Counted from the stretch's first letter, positions 16,617 through 26,226 are shown. The stretch: 64,000 nt of DNA from Alteromonas sp. MMG017 (GCF_018100795.1 NZ_JAGJDY010000015.1:1-64000), one strand, 5' to 3'. Notes: generated by a model not told the origin, from the sequence alone. Numbers and translations are program-made.

Positions 16617-19178
16617 ATGCAACAGGCAAAATTTAACGCTTCTGCTTTTAAGCTTTCCTTAATCGCTGGCGCAATCGCTGCTATTCCTTTTTCGACTTCA
16701 TCCTTCGCTCAAGAACAAACCAATATTGACGAACAAGATGTTGAACAGATTCAAATTGTTGGTTCGCGCCGCGTGGGGAGAACGGTTAATGACTCTCCGG
16801 TTCCTATCGATATTATCGATGCGTCTTCTATTGAAGCCACTGGTTTAACCGAAACCAACATGATCCTTAACTCGTTGTTGCCAAGCTTCAACTTCCCGCA
16901 GCCTTCTGTTACTGATGGAACAGACCATGTTCGCCCCGCTCAGCTTCGTGGCTTAGCGCCAGATCACACGCTGGTTTTAGTAAATGGCAAGCGCCGCCAT
17001 ACTTCAGCACTCCTTAACCTAAACGGTTCTGTGGGCCGTGGCTCTTCTGCTGTGGATTTAAATGCTATACCCGCTAATGCGATTAAACGCATTGAAGTAC
17101 TTCGCGACGGCGCGGCGGCACAATACGGTTCAGACGCCATTGCTGGTGTTATCAATATTGTATTGAAAGACGCTAGCGAAGGCGGTGAAGTGTCGGCCAC
17201 ATACGGCGCGAACGTAACTACGATGGACGGCGTGCCGAATTTAGAAGGCGTAAGTGCAGATGCTGATGGCAACCTTGCATTCAATACTGGTTCAGACCGT
17301 GAACTGACCGACGGTCAAACTTTTACCCTTCGCGGCAACATGGGCTTTGAGTGGGGCGATGATGGCTTTGTAAATGTATCAGCAGAATACCGCGATCGCG
17401 GTGAATCAAATCGTTCCGACTTCGATACCCGCGAAAATTATGCTCGTGACGCTGATGGTAATTTAGATGAAAGAGAATTTACGGTTAACCGCTACAACCA
17501 TGTATATGGTAACGGTGAAGTAGAAGATTACGCGCTGTTTGTAAACGCGGGCAAAGCTATTAACGACAATATCGAGTTTTACGGTACTGCGGGCTTTAGT
17601 TCACGTGATTCTATTGGTGGCGGTTTTTATCGAAGAGCATCGGATAGCCGTAACATTACCTCTATCTATCCTGATGGCTTTTTACCTTCTATACAAACCG
17701 ATATTCAAGATATGTCTGTACTAGGCGGCATTAAGGGTTATGGCGATGTGTGGAACTACGATTTATCACTCACCCACGGCGGGAATGCACTAGAGTACAG
17801 CGTAGTAAATAGCTTGAACACCTCTCTTGGGCCAACAAGCCAAACAAGTTTTAACGCGGGTGAGCTAGAGTACAACACTACCATTATTAACGCTGATGCC
17901 TCGCGTTTGGTGGATACAGGCTATTTCTTTAGCGAAATGAACTTCGCCATGGGCGCAGAATACCGCCACGAAAGCTATGAAATTACCGCTGGTGAAGAAA
18001 ATTCGTATATCCAAGGTACGTTTGGCCCAGGTGGCGTAGTTACCGACCCTGTTGATGGCCCTTTTGGCTCAGCGGGATCACAAGTTTTCCCTGGCTTCAC
18101 GCCAGAGTCAGCAGGTGAAAACACTCGCCACAACTACAGCTTTTATGTAGATGTTGAAGCCGATGTGCTCGAAAACTGGAATGTGGCAGTAGCTGGTCGT
18201 TATGAAGACTATTCAGATTTTGGCAGTACGTTTAACTGGAAAATGTCACATCGAGTAACCATTACCGATGCACTTGCCCTTCGCGCATCAGTATCTACTG
18301 GTTTTAGAGCGCCATCGCTTCAACAACAGCACTTTACTTCTATTGCCACAGTATTTGTAGATGGTGAGCCAACTGAAACAGGTACGTTTGCCGCTTCAAG
18401 TGAAGTAGCACAAGCGTTAGGTAGCCCAGGTCTTGATGCTGAAGAGTCAGATAACTACAGTGCAGGTTTCACCTATTCGCCTACGGCTAATTTCAATTTA
18501 ACGGTAGATTTCTACCGTATTGATATTGACGATCGTATTGTGTTGTCGAACAACCTATCGGGTGATGCTATTGAAGCGTTGCTTGAAGGTACTGGTGCTA
18601 ACCAAGCTCGCTTCTTCTTAAACGCGATTAATTCTCGCACGGAAGGGGTAGATATTGTTTCTACATACACATTAAACACAGCTGATTTTGGTGCGTTTAA
18701 CTTCAATGCGGGTATTAACTTCAACGATAATGAAGTGACCGATATTTTAGAAGCGCCAGATGTACTTCAAAATGCAGGGTTCGATCAAAGTAACTTGTTT
18801 GACGATGTAGAACTGCGTCGTTTCGAGACTAGCTCGCCAGATAGCAAAGTGAACCTTGGCGTTACTTGGTCTTACGACCGTTATAACGCTACTTTGCGCA
18901 CTACTCGCTATGGCGAGGTGGAAGACCCATCTTCAATTGAAGCTCGTAACGAAATTATACCTTCTGAGTGGATCACAGATTTAGATGTACGCGTAGCCCT
19001 TACCGACAACTTGGCGGTGTCGGTTGGTGCGAATAACATCTTTGATGTATACCCAGAAGCTACACGCGATTTAGTTGATGACGTAACTACCTTCTCGATG
19101 ATTTTCCCATACTCAGGCTTCTCGCCCTATGGATTCACGGGCCGTTATGTTTACGGAAAAGTGACTTATAGCTTTTAA
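16617..19178 (+). CDS. TonB-dependent outer-membrane receptor (second)
   Basis: An 853-aa receptor with a signal peptide ending SFA-QEQ. The plug domain contains IVGSRR, SPVPIDIIDASSIE, QLRGLAPDHTLVLVNGKRRHTSALL and IEVLRDGAAAQYGSDAIAGVINIVL. The barrel ends in aromatic-rich GRYVYGKVTYSF. The NGKRRH and RDGAAAQYGSDAIAG motifs mark the common IroN/CirA-like architecture of marine receptors with unknown ligands. It is divergent from the VOC gene and catabolic operon, so it may serve the same substrate class, but there is no shared sigma-54 site in front of it. A strong terminator follows. Confidence 0.92.
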   Translation: MQQAKFNASAFKLSLIAGAIAAIPFSTSSFAQEQTNIDEQDVEQIQIVGSRRVGRTVNDSPVPIDIIDASSIEATGLTETNMILNSLLPSFNFPQPSVTDGTDHVRPAQLRGLAPDHTLVLVNGKRRHTSALLNLNGSVGRGSSAVDLNAIPANAIKRIEVLRDGAAAQYGSDAIAGVINIVLKDASEGGEVSATYGANVTTMDGVPNLEGVSADADGNLAFNTGSDRELTDGQTFTLRGNMGFEWGDDGFVNVSAEYRDRGESNRSDFDTRENYARDADGNLDEREFTVNRYNHVYGNGEVEDYALFVNAGKAINDNIEFYGTAGFSSRDSIGGGFYRRASDSRNITSIYPDGFLPSIQTDIQDMSVLGGIKGYGDVWNYDLSLTHGGNALEYSVVNSLNTSLGPTSQTSFNAGELEYNTTIINADASRLVDTGYFFSEMNFAMGAEYRHESYEITAGEENSYIQGTFGPGGVVTDPVDGPFGSAGSQVFPGFTPESAGENTRHNYSFYVDVEADVLENWNVAVAGRYEDYSDFGSTFNWKMSHRVTITDALALRASVSTGFRAPSLQQQHFTSIATVFVDGEPTETGTFAASSEVAQALGSPGLDAEESDNYSAGFTYSPTANFNLTVDFYRIDIDDRIVLSNNLSGDAIEALLEGTGANQARFFLNAINSRTEGVDIVSTYTLNTADFGAFNFNAGINFNDNEVTDILEAPDVLQNAGFDQSNLFDDVELRRFETSSPDSKVNLGVTWSYDRYNATLRTTRYGEVEDPSSIEARNEIIPSEWITDLDVRVALTDNLAVSVGANNIFDVYPEATRDLVDDVTTFSMIFPYSGFSPYGFTGRYVYGKVTYSF

Positions 19179-19200
19179 TTAATCTTGTAAGTTAAAACTC

Positions 19201-19238
19201 AAAAAAAATGCCGGATGTGAAAACATCCGGCATTTTTT
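19201..19238. terminator. Intrinsic terminator
   Basis: The stem ATGCCGGATGT (19208-19218) with loop GAAA and the exact complement (19223-19233) is flanked by an A-run upstream and a T-run downstream. It can therefore stop transcription from both sides. It ends the second TonB receptor transcript. Confidence 0.93.
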
Positions 19239-19398
19239 ATATGCTAGCAATATTAGCCGCCAAAATTACATGCCATAAAACCGTATTTCGTTTTTGTATA
19301 TAACAAGAACTATTCCCAAGGTCAGTTACCTTTGTTAGCAAGCATGAGTATTCTAAGTACTCCCACTTTTGAGTTAACACTTTTAGAAGGAATTAATA

Positions 19399-19461
19399 AT
19401 GGAAGTGCTTACGAATAATGAGGTAAACCTTGTATCAAGCGGTTGCGCAGAACATTGCTGA
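19399..19461 (+). CDS. 20-residue peptide with double-glycine-like leader
   Basis: An ATG at 19399 is preceded by AGAAGGA with good spacing. The peptide starts MEVLTNNEVNLVSSG and ends CAEHC. The first part resembles leader peptides of class II bacteriocins and related secreted peptides (pattern LT..E...VSGG), with SSG in place of GG. Only five residues, including two cysteines, follow before the stop. It may be a leader-like regulatory or signalling peptide, or the remnant of a longer precursor truncated by a stop. No exporter of the PCAT/C39 type is nearby. Confidence 0.4.
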   Translation: MEVLTNNEVNLVSSGCAEHC

Positions 19462-19655
19462 AAAACATCAAACAGATTACTAGCTACATCCTTTTTATGG
19501 CATGTATTGTTGCTATCACCGTAACCATAGTAAAGATTGTAGAAATGATCTGGCCGCTAGGAAATATGAAAACATTCATTGTGATTGCGGTCATTTTTGC
19601 TGTTACTTTTATTTGTACCCAAATTGCAAAGAGGTGGGGCTTATTTACCCGTTAG
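19455..19655 (+). CDS. Small two-helix membrane protein
   Basis: A predicted protein of about 66 aa with two hydrophobic segments (ITSYILFMACIVAITVTIV and MKTFIVIAVIFAVTFICTQIA) separated by a short loop, and a basic C-terminus. TTG 19455 would overlap the end of the short peptide ORF; TTG 19443 is also possible. No family is recognised. The overlap with the peptide suggests translational coupling and possible involvement in its sensing, immunity or export, which is speculative. Start choice is uncertain because there is no strong ribosome-binding site. Confidence 0.45.
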   Translation: MLKNIKQITSYILFMACIVAITVTIVKIVEMIWPLGNMKTFIVIAVIFAVTFICTQIAKRWGLFTR

Positions 19656-19704
19656 TTTCCGCTTTTTCTCATGAACGACCTGTATATGCCCCTCTTTTAA
19701 GTAA

Positions 19705-20754
19705 CTAATCGTATGTATGGTGTCGGGTAACGCTAAAGCGATTTAATATATGATGCATAACGTAAACGGCACTCAAACTAAGGGCAATGGCTACGGCCAC
19801 AGAGCTAAAACGGTAAAGCGCGCTGTAAACTAAATCTTGGTTGGGTGTTAGCGAGTTTCCAAACAAAATACCAAACGTGGTTAGCACACCAAACCCAATG
19901 CCCGGCATCCCGCCACCTAAAATATGATAGCGGCTAAAAATGAACGCTAAAATCCACAACACAAGCACCGGAAAAAGTAAAAAATCACTGTGATTGTACA
20001 AAAACAATTGCGCCAGCAGTGCTAAATTACAACCAATGAGTGTACCAATAGCCCGTTGCCACCCGGCTAAACTTGCGGCTTTCCAGCAAAGTGAAAATAG
20101 AATTAGCACCGATGACGCCTGAGCTGATATCGAGTCTTGTAAATCCAACACTTGAAACACCACAAACGATAAAGTTGCCACACTTGCACACAAGAGTACT
20201 TCATGACGAATACTCTCTTTCGCCTTAGGCGGTGGAACACGAGGGGGGCGCGGCGCAATGTCTGGAAATATGCCATGCATCAACGCCGCAATAACAATTG
20301 ATAAAAGCGTAGCTACACCGTTACTCACAATTAACGGATAGACAGTATCTATGCCGTTTACATAGCTTGAAAAGTGCAATTGTATCGATAGCCCCACGGC
20401 GCCTAACGCTCCAAACAAAAAGCCGCCGCCACTGCTCATTTGATAGAACAAGATACAAAAGCATAGAAACACAATAAGGGTCATCACCACTGGGATGTGG
20501 GAAAACAGCCCTTGCAATACCAATACAATAAAGGCGCTAAACCCCGCACTGGCGATGAACTGCTTTATCACTGGCTTGCTAATAACAGGTACTAACCCCA
20601 GCAACAACATGGGATAAACCGTAAAGAAAATACCATAAGGCCAGTTCATCAAGTTACTGATGGTAAACCCAAGCGTACAACCACCCGCTATTCGCAATGC
20701 CTGGCGCAGACCATTGGGATCTAACTGCGGCCGTTGGCTAACTGTTGTCGACAT
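19705..20754 (-). CDS. DUF2955/FUSC-like inner-membrane transporter component
   Basis: A 349-aa integral membrane protein with two blocks of about five hydrophobic helices each (roughly residues 25-165 and 190-340). They are separated by a proline-rich cytoplasmic stretch (PRPPRVPPPKAKE). This is the DUF2955 layout, related to FUSC/aromatic-acid exporter proteins, which pair with HlyD-type adaptors. It lies 10 bp after the adaptor gene in a MarR-adaptor-membrane protein operon. Likely role: inner-membrane part of a drug or aromatic-acid efflux system. Substrate unknown. Confidence 0.8.
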   Translation of the reverse strand: MSTTVSQRPQLDPNGLRQALRIAGGCTLGFTISNLMNWPYGIFFTVYPMLLLGLVPVISKPVIKQFIASAGFSAFIVLVLQGLFSHIPVVMTLIVFLCFCILFYQMSSGGGFLFGALGAVGLSIQLHFSSYVNGIDTVYPLIVSNGVATLLSIVIAALMHGIFPDIAPRPPRVPPPKAKESIRHEVLLCASVATLSFVVFQVLDLQDSISAQASSVLILFSLCWKAASLAGWQRAIGTLIGCNLALLAQLFLYNHSDFLLFPVLVLWILAFIFSRYHILGGGMPGIGFGVLTTFGILFGNSLTPNQDLVYSALYRFSSVAVAIALSLSAVYVMHHILNRFSVTRHHTYD

Positions 20755-20764
20755 TTAACCTCCG

Positions 20765-21829
20765 CTAGTAAATGTAGTGTAACCAACTAATGGCGTTAAT
20801 TTGTAACGTACCAAACCACTGGCCTAATGTTGATTCAGGTAACAATTGCACAGTGGCACGGGCACCGCTTGGCATACCTTCTACTAAGTCTTCATTTTTT
20901 TGTAGCACAATGTGAACCCGTTGACGCTGAGCATCACGCACCCATCGATTACTTGTTTCGGTCTTGCTTAATGTGCCATTTGCACTTAACTGGCCATCGC
21001 TAACCCCGGCCTCAAACGAATCAATATGCGCATCAAATACTTCACCAGGTAAGCTATCGAACACCACTTTAGCAGCACTGTTTTCGGCCATGTGCATTAA
21101 CGACTTTTCTCTAAAATCGGCTACCAAATCGGTCTCGCTGGTTACTATCGCGAGTAGCGGATTACCCTTTACTGCATAGGCCCCTTCACGTAACTGCATG
21201 TTAGACACAACACCATCATTTCGCGCACGCACTTGGGTATATGATAAATTTAGTTTGGCTTCGGCAAGCTGGTTTGCGGCATGGCGAACAGTAAGGTTAT
21301 TTTCACCCGAATCACCCCTTGCCAATAAGGCCTCAGATAACTGCGCTTCAAGCGCCGATTTATTGGCAACACTCGCTTCATAGTTGGCTCGCATCGCTTC
21401 AAGTTCTTGCTCTGAAATTGCGCGCTGTTTATACAAAGCGTTGCTGCGTTGCTGAAGTAACTTTTGCTCATGCAGCTTGGCACTAGCTGCCTTAATTTGA
21501 GCTTCAAGCGATTTAATATTGGTATCAAGCCGCTTGTTTTGTAATTTGGCATCATCTAACGCTAACTTTGCTTGGGTTAACGCTATATCGTAAGGCCCCC
21601 TATCAATCTGAAATAGCACGTCGCCTGCTTTTACCGTTTGATTGTTGCTAACAAAAACCTGTGTGACTTCACCACTTAATTGAGGCGCTACTTGCACAAC
21701 AGGGTGATAAATACGCGCTTGGGGCGTAACTGGCATAAACGTGTCGGCAATAAGGTAGTAAATAAATATCAACACAAAGCCGACTAGGGATAACCTTACG
21801 TAGCGAGAAAATTTTTGATCAGGCGTCAT
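20765..21829 (-). CDS. HlyD/EmrA-type membrane fusion protein
   Basis: A 354-aa adaptor. It has one N-terminal membrane helix (about residues 14-29), a lipoyl half (VAPQLSGEVTQVFVSNNQTVKAGDVLFQID), a long alpha-hairpin coiled coil rich in K/Q/A/L (about 85-190), the second lipoyl half (VRARNDGVVSNMQLREGAYAVKGNPLLAIV) and a C-terminal beta-barrel. It spans the periplasm to connect an inner-membrane pump to an outer-membrane channel. It begins right at the MarR gene stop (one-base overlap) and precedes the DUF2955 protein. No outer-membrane channel gene is in the operon, so a TolC-type partner must be elsewhere. Confidence 0.9.
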   Translation of the reverse strand: MTPDQKFSRYVRLSLVGFVLIFIYYLIADTFMPVTPQARIYHPVVQVAPQLSGEVTQVFVSNNQTVKAGDVLFQIDRGPYDIALTQAKLALDDAKLQNKRLDTNIKSLEAQIKAASAKLHEQKLLQQRSNALYKQRAISEQELEAMRANYEASVANKSALEAQLSEALLARGDSGENNLTVRHAANQLAEAKLNLSYTQVRARNDGVVSNMQLREGAYAVKGNPLLAIVTSETDLVADFREKSLMHMAENSAAKVVFDSLPGEVFDAHIDSFEAGVSDGQLSANGTLSKTETSNRWVRDAQRQRVHIVLQKNEDLVEGMPSGARATVQLLPESTLGQWFGTLQINAISWLHYIY

Positions 21830-22329
21830 TATTCGTCTTCCTCTGTGTTACTTTTAGCACGTTTCTCCTGTTGAGAAATGCAGGCTGAGGCGTTTTGCTC
21901 TATTTGCAACAATACCCGCGCCATTGCATCGAGCTGTTCATGGGTGAGTCCTGCATAAAACTGCTGTTTAACGTCCGCTATTTTTTCATTTAGCGAATTT
22001 AAAACAACACGGCCTTCCTCAGTGAAATACAATTTTTTGCTGCGTTTATCATTACCATCAACTTGACGATTAATCAGCGTCTGCTGCTCAAGCTGCTTTA
22101 ACGTGCGGGTTAACGAGGGCATTTCTATACCCAAGCTTTGCGCTAGCGCTAATTGAGTAACCCCTTCCCCAATTAGATTGATGTGCATTAATGCTAGCCA
22201 TCTTGATTGCGTTAAACCTAAGGGCTCAACCGTTAAGGTAACGGCTTCTCGGCATAGCCGGTGTACCCGGCCCATATTTCCAATAAGTGTAAAATCTAAC
22301 GTTTCGTGAAACGGTTTTTGCGAAGACAT
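21829..22329 (-). CDS. MarR-family repressor of the efflux operon
   Basis: A MarR regulator of about 166 aa from ATG 22329, which begins MSSQKPFHETLDF and has GAGGGT upstream; the frame upstream of it is unlikely to be translated. The winged-helix part runs LTQSRWLALMHINL, VTQLALAQSLGIEMPSLTRTLKQLEQQTLINR and DKRSKKLYFTEEGR. The C-terminus is charged. Two TTAGCAT-type palindromes overlap its promoter, which supports autoregulation and control of the co-transcribed pump genes, probably relieved by an aromatic or drug ligand. Confidence 0.9.
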   Translation of the reverse strand: MSSQKPFHETLDFTLIGNMGRVHRLCREAVTLTVEPLGLTQSRWLALMHINLIGEGVTQLALAQSLGIEMPSLTRTLKQLEQQTLINRQVDGNDKRSKKLYFTEEGRVVLNSLNEKIADVKQQFYAGLTHEQLDAMARVLLQIEQNASACISQQEKRAKSNTEEDE

Positions 22330-22346
22330 AAACACCCTCAACTTAT

Positions 22347-22385
22347 TTAGCATGCTAAGTATAATAGCGTTAGTTAGCATACTAA
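22347..22385. promoter_or_regulatory. Twin MarR operators
   Basis: TTAGCATGCTAA (22347-22358, perfect palindrome) and TTAGCATACTAA (22374-22385) are spaced 27 bp start to start. They flank a likely minus-strand -10 region (TATTAT). They lie between the MarR gene and the divergent UvrA-like gene, so both sides could be repressed. Confidence 0.75.
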
Positions 22386-22526
22386 GTAAATTAAGTGGAG
22401 TGGGTTAGCCCTTCTAGCAATAGATTTATCTACCCAATTTATGATCGTTATAAAAGCTTAAACCTTACTCATTCTAGGTTCGCCCTATTTTGCAAGGTTG
22501 GAAACGGTAAGGATGGTAAGGGACGC

Positions 22527-25073
22527 ATGACAAAAGCTAACAACAACTGTTTACAGGTTCGTGGTGCACGGGTTCATAACTTAAAAGACATAGATGTTGA
22601 TATTCCCCGTAATAAAATTGTTGTCTTTACGGGCATTTCTGGCTCTGGTAAGTCCTCTCTCGCCTTTGGCACCTTGTACGCGGAAGCGCAGCATCGTTAT
22701 CTAGATTCGGTTTCCCCCTATGCTAGAAGGCTAATCGACCAAATTGAAACGCCCGATGTAGAGAGTATTGAAGGTTTACCTCCTGCTGTAGGATTACATC
22801 AAAACAGGGGCGCTCCTTCCATTCGCTCTTCGGTAGGCAGTATTACTACCATTTCAAATAGCCTGCGTATGCTGTATTCCCGTGCAGGTGATTACCCTGC
22901 TAGTCAAAAGATCATTTACGCAGACGGGTTCTCGCCGAATACGGTTGAGGGAGCCTGCGAGCAATGCCATGGCATTGGAACGGTATTTGATGTTACCGAA
23001 GATAAACTTGTTCCCGACCCATCCCTCACCATTAGAGAAGGCGCCATAGCCGCGTGGCCAGGTGCGTGGCAAGGAAAAAATTTAGTTAGGGTTTTGTTAT
23101 CGTTAGATATTGATGTCGACATACCATGGCAAGCCTTACCTGAGTCTACCCGAGATTGGATTTTGTATACCGACGATACCCCCCAAGTGCCTGTTTACAG
23201 AAACTACAATTTGGCGCAAACCCTCGCCGCCAAGGAAGAAGGAGAACCCGCCAGTTATAATGGTAAGTTTATTGGGGCTAAACGCTATGTACTTGAAACC
23301 TTTAAAACTTCTCAAAAAGAAAAGGTTAAGCAAAAAGTCGCCCAATATCTTGCTGTTTCAACCTGCCCACGATGCCAAGGTAAGAAGTTAAAACAAGCGT
23401 CGCTTTCAGTGACACTTTGTGGCCTAGACATCACCGCCTTCTCTCGGCTTTCTTTAAGCGACGTGGTGGAACATTTAAATACGCTTCTTGAAACAGCCGA
23501 AGCCCAAAACAATGAACGGGCACTAGTTATTCGCAACATTGCTAAAGACATAGTAGCGCGCATCAAACCTATTATTGCCCTAGGATTGGGATATCTTTCC
23601 TTAGAGCGAAGTACCACGACGATTTCAGCAGGTGAACTACAGCGGTTACGGCTGGCCACCCAAATAAAATCAAAATTGTTCGGTGTGGTATATATTATGG
23701 ATGAGCCATCCTCTGGCCTTCACCCGAACGATGTAAATGCGTTACTAGAGGCATTTGATGCACTGGTAGAAGCGGGAAATAGCGTATTTTTAGTTGAACA
23801 TAACCCGCGAGTCATTAAACACGCCGACTGGGTTGTTGATATTGGCCCGAATGCCGGCACAAATGGCGGGGAATTAGTTTTTAGTGGGCCAGTAGGTACG
23901 TTGCAGCAAGCATCTAATTCAATAACCTCGCAGTATCTTTTCGATAACGCATTAGCCCTTAAGCACCATAACCGCGCACCGAAAGGTTGGTTGTCATTAA
24001 AAGCCATTACCAAAAATAATCTTGAAAATATCGACTGCGCCTTTCCACTAGGTACTATTACCACGGTAACCGGCGTGTCGGGTTCCGGTAAGTCGAGCTT
24101 AGTGAGCCATGCATTGGTGGAATTGGTGAAAGCGTCACTTGATGCGAGTAAAGCCTCAGATAAAAACGCAGCGGTTAAAAACGCCCCCATTAAAAAAACA
24201 GCGCTCGATATTACCGAAGCCACGTTGTTAGAAAGCAACGATGATAAAGCCGTTGGTGGCTATATTGATAGTGCGAATAAAAGTGATGCCGAACAAATAA
24301 AGCGGTTGGTGGTAGTCAACCAATCACCAATTGGCAGAACGCCCCGTTCGAATTTAGCGACTTACACAGGCTTGTTCGACCATGTACGTAAACTGTTTGC
24401 CGCCACGCCATTAGCGAAGAAACGACGCTACGACGCAGGGCGATTTTCTTTTAATACCACCAAAGGAAGGTGCGCTAAATGCGAGGGTGTAGGCTATGTA
24501 TCGGTAGAATTACTATTTATGCCATCGGTGTATTCCCCCTGCCCCGTGTGCGACACAAAACGCTACAACCAAGATACCCTAGACATTACGTGGAACGACT
24601 TATCGATAGCTGATGTACTGTCGCTAACTGTTGCCGAAGCCCATAGTATATTTGCTAATGAAGCCCCTATCTATCGTGCACTCGATGCACTGGTAAAAGT
24701 TGGCTTGGGCTACTTGCGATTAGGCCAGCCCGCCACCGAACTTTCAGGCGGCGAAGCACAGCGAATAAAGCTCGCTACAGAGTTAAAACGCGCCGAAAAG
24801 AAACACACACTTTATGTACTAGATGAACCTACTACTGGGCTTCACCCCGCTGATATCGCACTACTCATGAAGCATTTAAATACGTTAGTGGATGAAGGCA
24901 GCAGCGTGGTAATGGTAGAGCACAATATGCAGGTTGCTTCGGCCAGTGATTACGTAATAGATATCGGCCCTGGTGCGGGTGATGCGGGTGGAAAAATAGT
25001 CGTTTGCGGTACACCTAAAAATGTTGCTAGTTGCTCAAGAAGCAAAACAGCCCCGTTTATCACGCCAACTTAG
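22527..25073 (+). CDS. UvrA2/DrrC-like ABC ATPase
   Basis: An 848-aa UvrA paralogue, starting at ATG 22527 (AAGGGA upstream); frame sequence before that is not UvrA-like. It has two ABC modules with Walker A GISGSGKSS (36-44) and GVSGSGKSS, two signature motifs (SAGELQRLRLA and SGGEAQRIKLATEL), and zinc-knuckle cysteine pairs (CEQCHG, CPRCQG, CAKCEG with CPVC). It is shorter than housekeeping UvrA (about 940 aa) and fits class II UvrA, linked to resistance to DNA-intercalating drugs. A charged insertion of about 60 residues follows the second Walker A. Divergence from a MarR-controlled pump supports a drug-protection role. Confidence 0.88.
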   Translation: MTKANNNCLQVRGARVHNLKDIDVDIPRNKIVVFTGISGSGKSSLAFGTLYAEAQHRYLDSVSPYARRLIDQIETPDVESIEGLPPAVGLHQNRGAPSIRSSVGSITTISNSLRMLYSRAGDYPASQKIIYADGFSPNTVEGACEQCHGIGTVFDVTEDKLVPDPSLTIREGAIAAWPGAWQGKNLVRVLLSLDIDVDIPWQALPESTRDWILYTDDTPQVPVYRNYNLAQTLAAKEEGEPASYNGKFIGAKRYVLETFKTSQKEKVKQKVAQYLAVSTCPRCQGKKLKQASLSVTLCGLDITAFSRLSLSDVVEHLNTLLETAEAQNNERALVIRNIAKDIVARIKPIIALGLGYLSLERSTTTISAGELQRLRLATQIKSKLFGVVYIMDEPSSGLHPNDVNALLEAFDALVEAGNSVFLVEHNPRVIKHADWVVDIGPNAGTNGGELVFSGPVGTLQQASNSITSQYLFDNALALKHHNRAPKGWLSLKAITKNNLENIDCAFPLGTITTVTGVSGSGKSSLVSHALVELVKASLDASKASDKNAAVKNAPIKKTALDITEATLLESNDDKAVGGYIDSANKSDAEQIKRLVVVNQSPIGRTPRSNLATYTGLFDHVRKLFAATPLAKKRRYDAGRFSFNTTKGRCAKCEGVGYVSVELLFMPSVYSPCPVCDTKRYNQDTLDITWNDLSIADVLSLTVAEAHSIFANEAPIYRALDALVKVGLGYLRLGQPATELSGGEAQRIKLATELKRAEKKHTLYVLDEPTTGLHPADIALLMKHLNTLVDEGSSVVMVEHNMQVASASDYVIDIGPGAGDAGGKIVVCGTPKNVASCSRSKTAPFITPT

Positions 25074-25198
25074 TATTGCTAGATGCGATACTGGTGCGTG
25101 TTAATCGTAAGTACAAACGAGCTAGCAGTTTTTTTTATAATCTGACTTGTACTGCGCACTGTATAAACGTTATCAACAAGCAAAGTGAACTGCATTAC

Positions 25199-26155
25199 AT
25201 GAGCACATCGCAATCTACTCAGGCAGAGTCTGCTTTGGGATTAACGCTAAAAAACTGGTGGAGTATTGTTAAACGAACCTTTACCAATATCCAAAGCCAT
25301 AACATTCCTCTTATTGCCGCAGGCGTTGCGTTCTATTGCTTGCTGGCAATATTCCCACTTCTTGGTGCAACCATTTCTTTATATGGCTTAATGGTGTCGC
25401 CGGAAGAATTACAAAACCATATGGCCTTATTGGTTAATGTAGTACCTAGCGATAGTAGTTATATTATTGAAGAACAATTGAAAAACCTTACCCAAAAATC
25501 TAATTCAGCTCTGGGTTGGGGCTTTTTTCTAACGCTCTTTTTATCATTGTGGAGTAGTAGTAAGGGTGCCAACGCACTTATTACCGCATGTAACATTACC
25601 TACATCGAAGATAATGGCAGAGGCTTTTTTAAAGGCTTGCTTGCCCGCATAACCGGCACCATCAGTATGATAGCTACCGTTATTGTTGCGCTAGTTTGCA
25701 TTACGGTACTGCCAGAAATGATAAGTTGGGTGTCTGGCGGCTTAATAAGCTTTAAACAAGCTTCATGGATAACCTGGCCTGTGTTGCTATTGCTCTTTAA
25801 CATCGGCCTATCGGCACTATACCGTTACGCACCGCATAGGCGTTCAGCGCAGTGGCGATGGGTTACACCGGGGTCGTTATTCGCTACCTTATTGTGGATT
25901 GCCGCATCGTATGGGTTTTCTATTTATTTGAATGAGTTCGCCAGCTACAACAAAACCTACGGTTCGGTAGGTGGCATTATTATTCTACTTATGTGGCTGT
26001 ACTTAAGCGCCTATATCATACTTATTGGCGCGGAAGTAAACTCGTCCATTGAGCTTCAAACCTCGGCAGACAGCACCGTAGGCGAAGACAAACCTATGGG
26101 TGAACGAGACGCCGTGGTGGCAGATAACACGCCGGAGGATTTGAGGGGAAGTTGA
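25199..26155 (+). CDS. YihY/virulence factor BrkB-family membrane protein
   Basis: A membrane protein of about 318 aa from ATG 25199 (MSTSQSTQ). It shows the family pattern: SHNIPLIAAGVAFYCLLAIFPLL near the N-terminus, about six membrane helices, LSLWSSSKGANALI, and a C-terminal YGSVGGIIILLMWLYLSAYIILIGAEVN block. These proteins were once called RNase BN by mistake; their transport role is not settled. The acidic tail after the last helix is cytoplasmic by prediction. The reading frame is open back to 25031 inside the uvrA-like gene but that part does not look translated. Single gene. Confidence 0.88.
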   Translation: MSTSQSTQAESALGLTLKNWWSIVKRTFTNIQSHNIPLIAAGVAFYCLLAIFPLLGATISLYGLMVSPEELQNHMALLVNVVPSDSSYIIEEQLKNLTQKSNSALGWGFFLTLFLSLWSSSKGANALITACNITYIEDNGRGFFKGLLARITGTISMIATVIVALVCITVLPEMISWVSGGLISFKQASWITWPVLLLLFNIGLSALYRYAPHRRSAQWRWVTPGSLFATLLWIAASYGFSIYLNEFASYNKTYGSVGGIIILLMWLYLSAYIILIGAEVNSSIELQTSADSTVGEDKPMGERDAVVADNTPEDLRGS

Positions 26156-26226
26156 TGTTGAAGGCACAAAGATGCTGCTACTTGCTGTATCATAACCTCA
26201 AATACTTTAAGGCTATGCGCAGTTAA

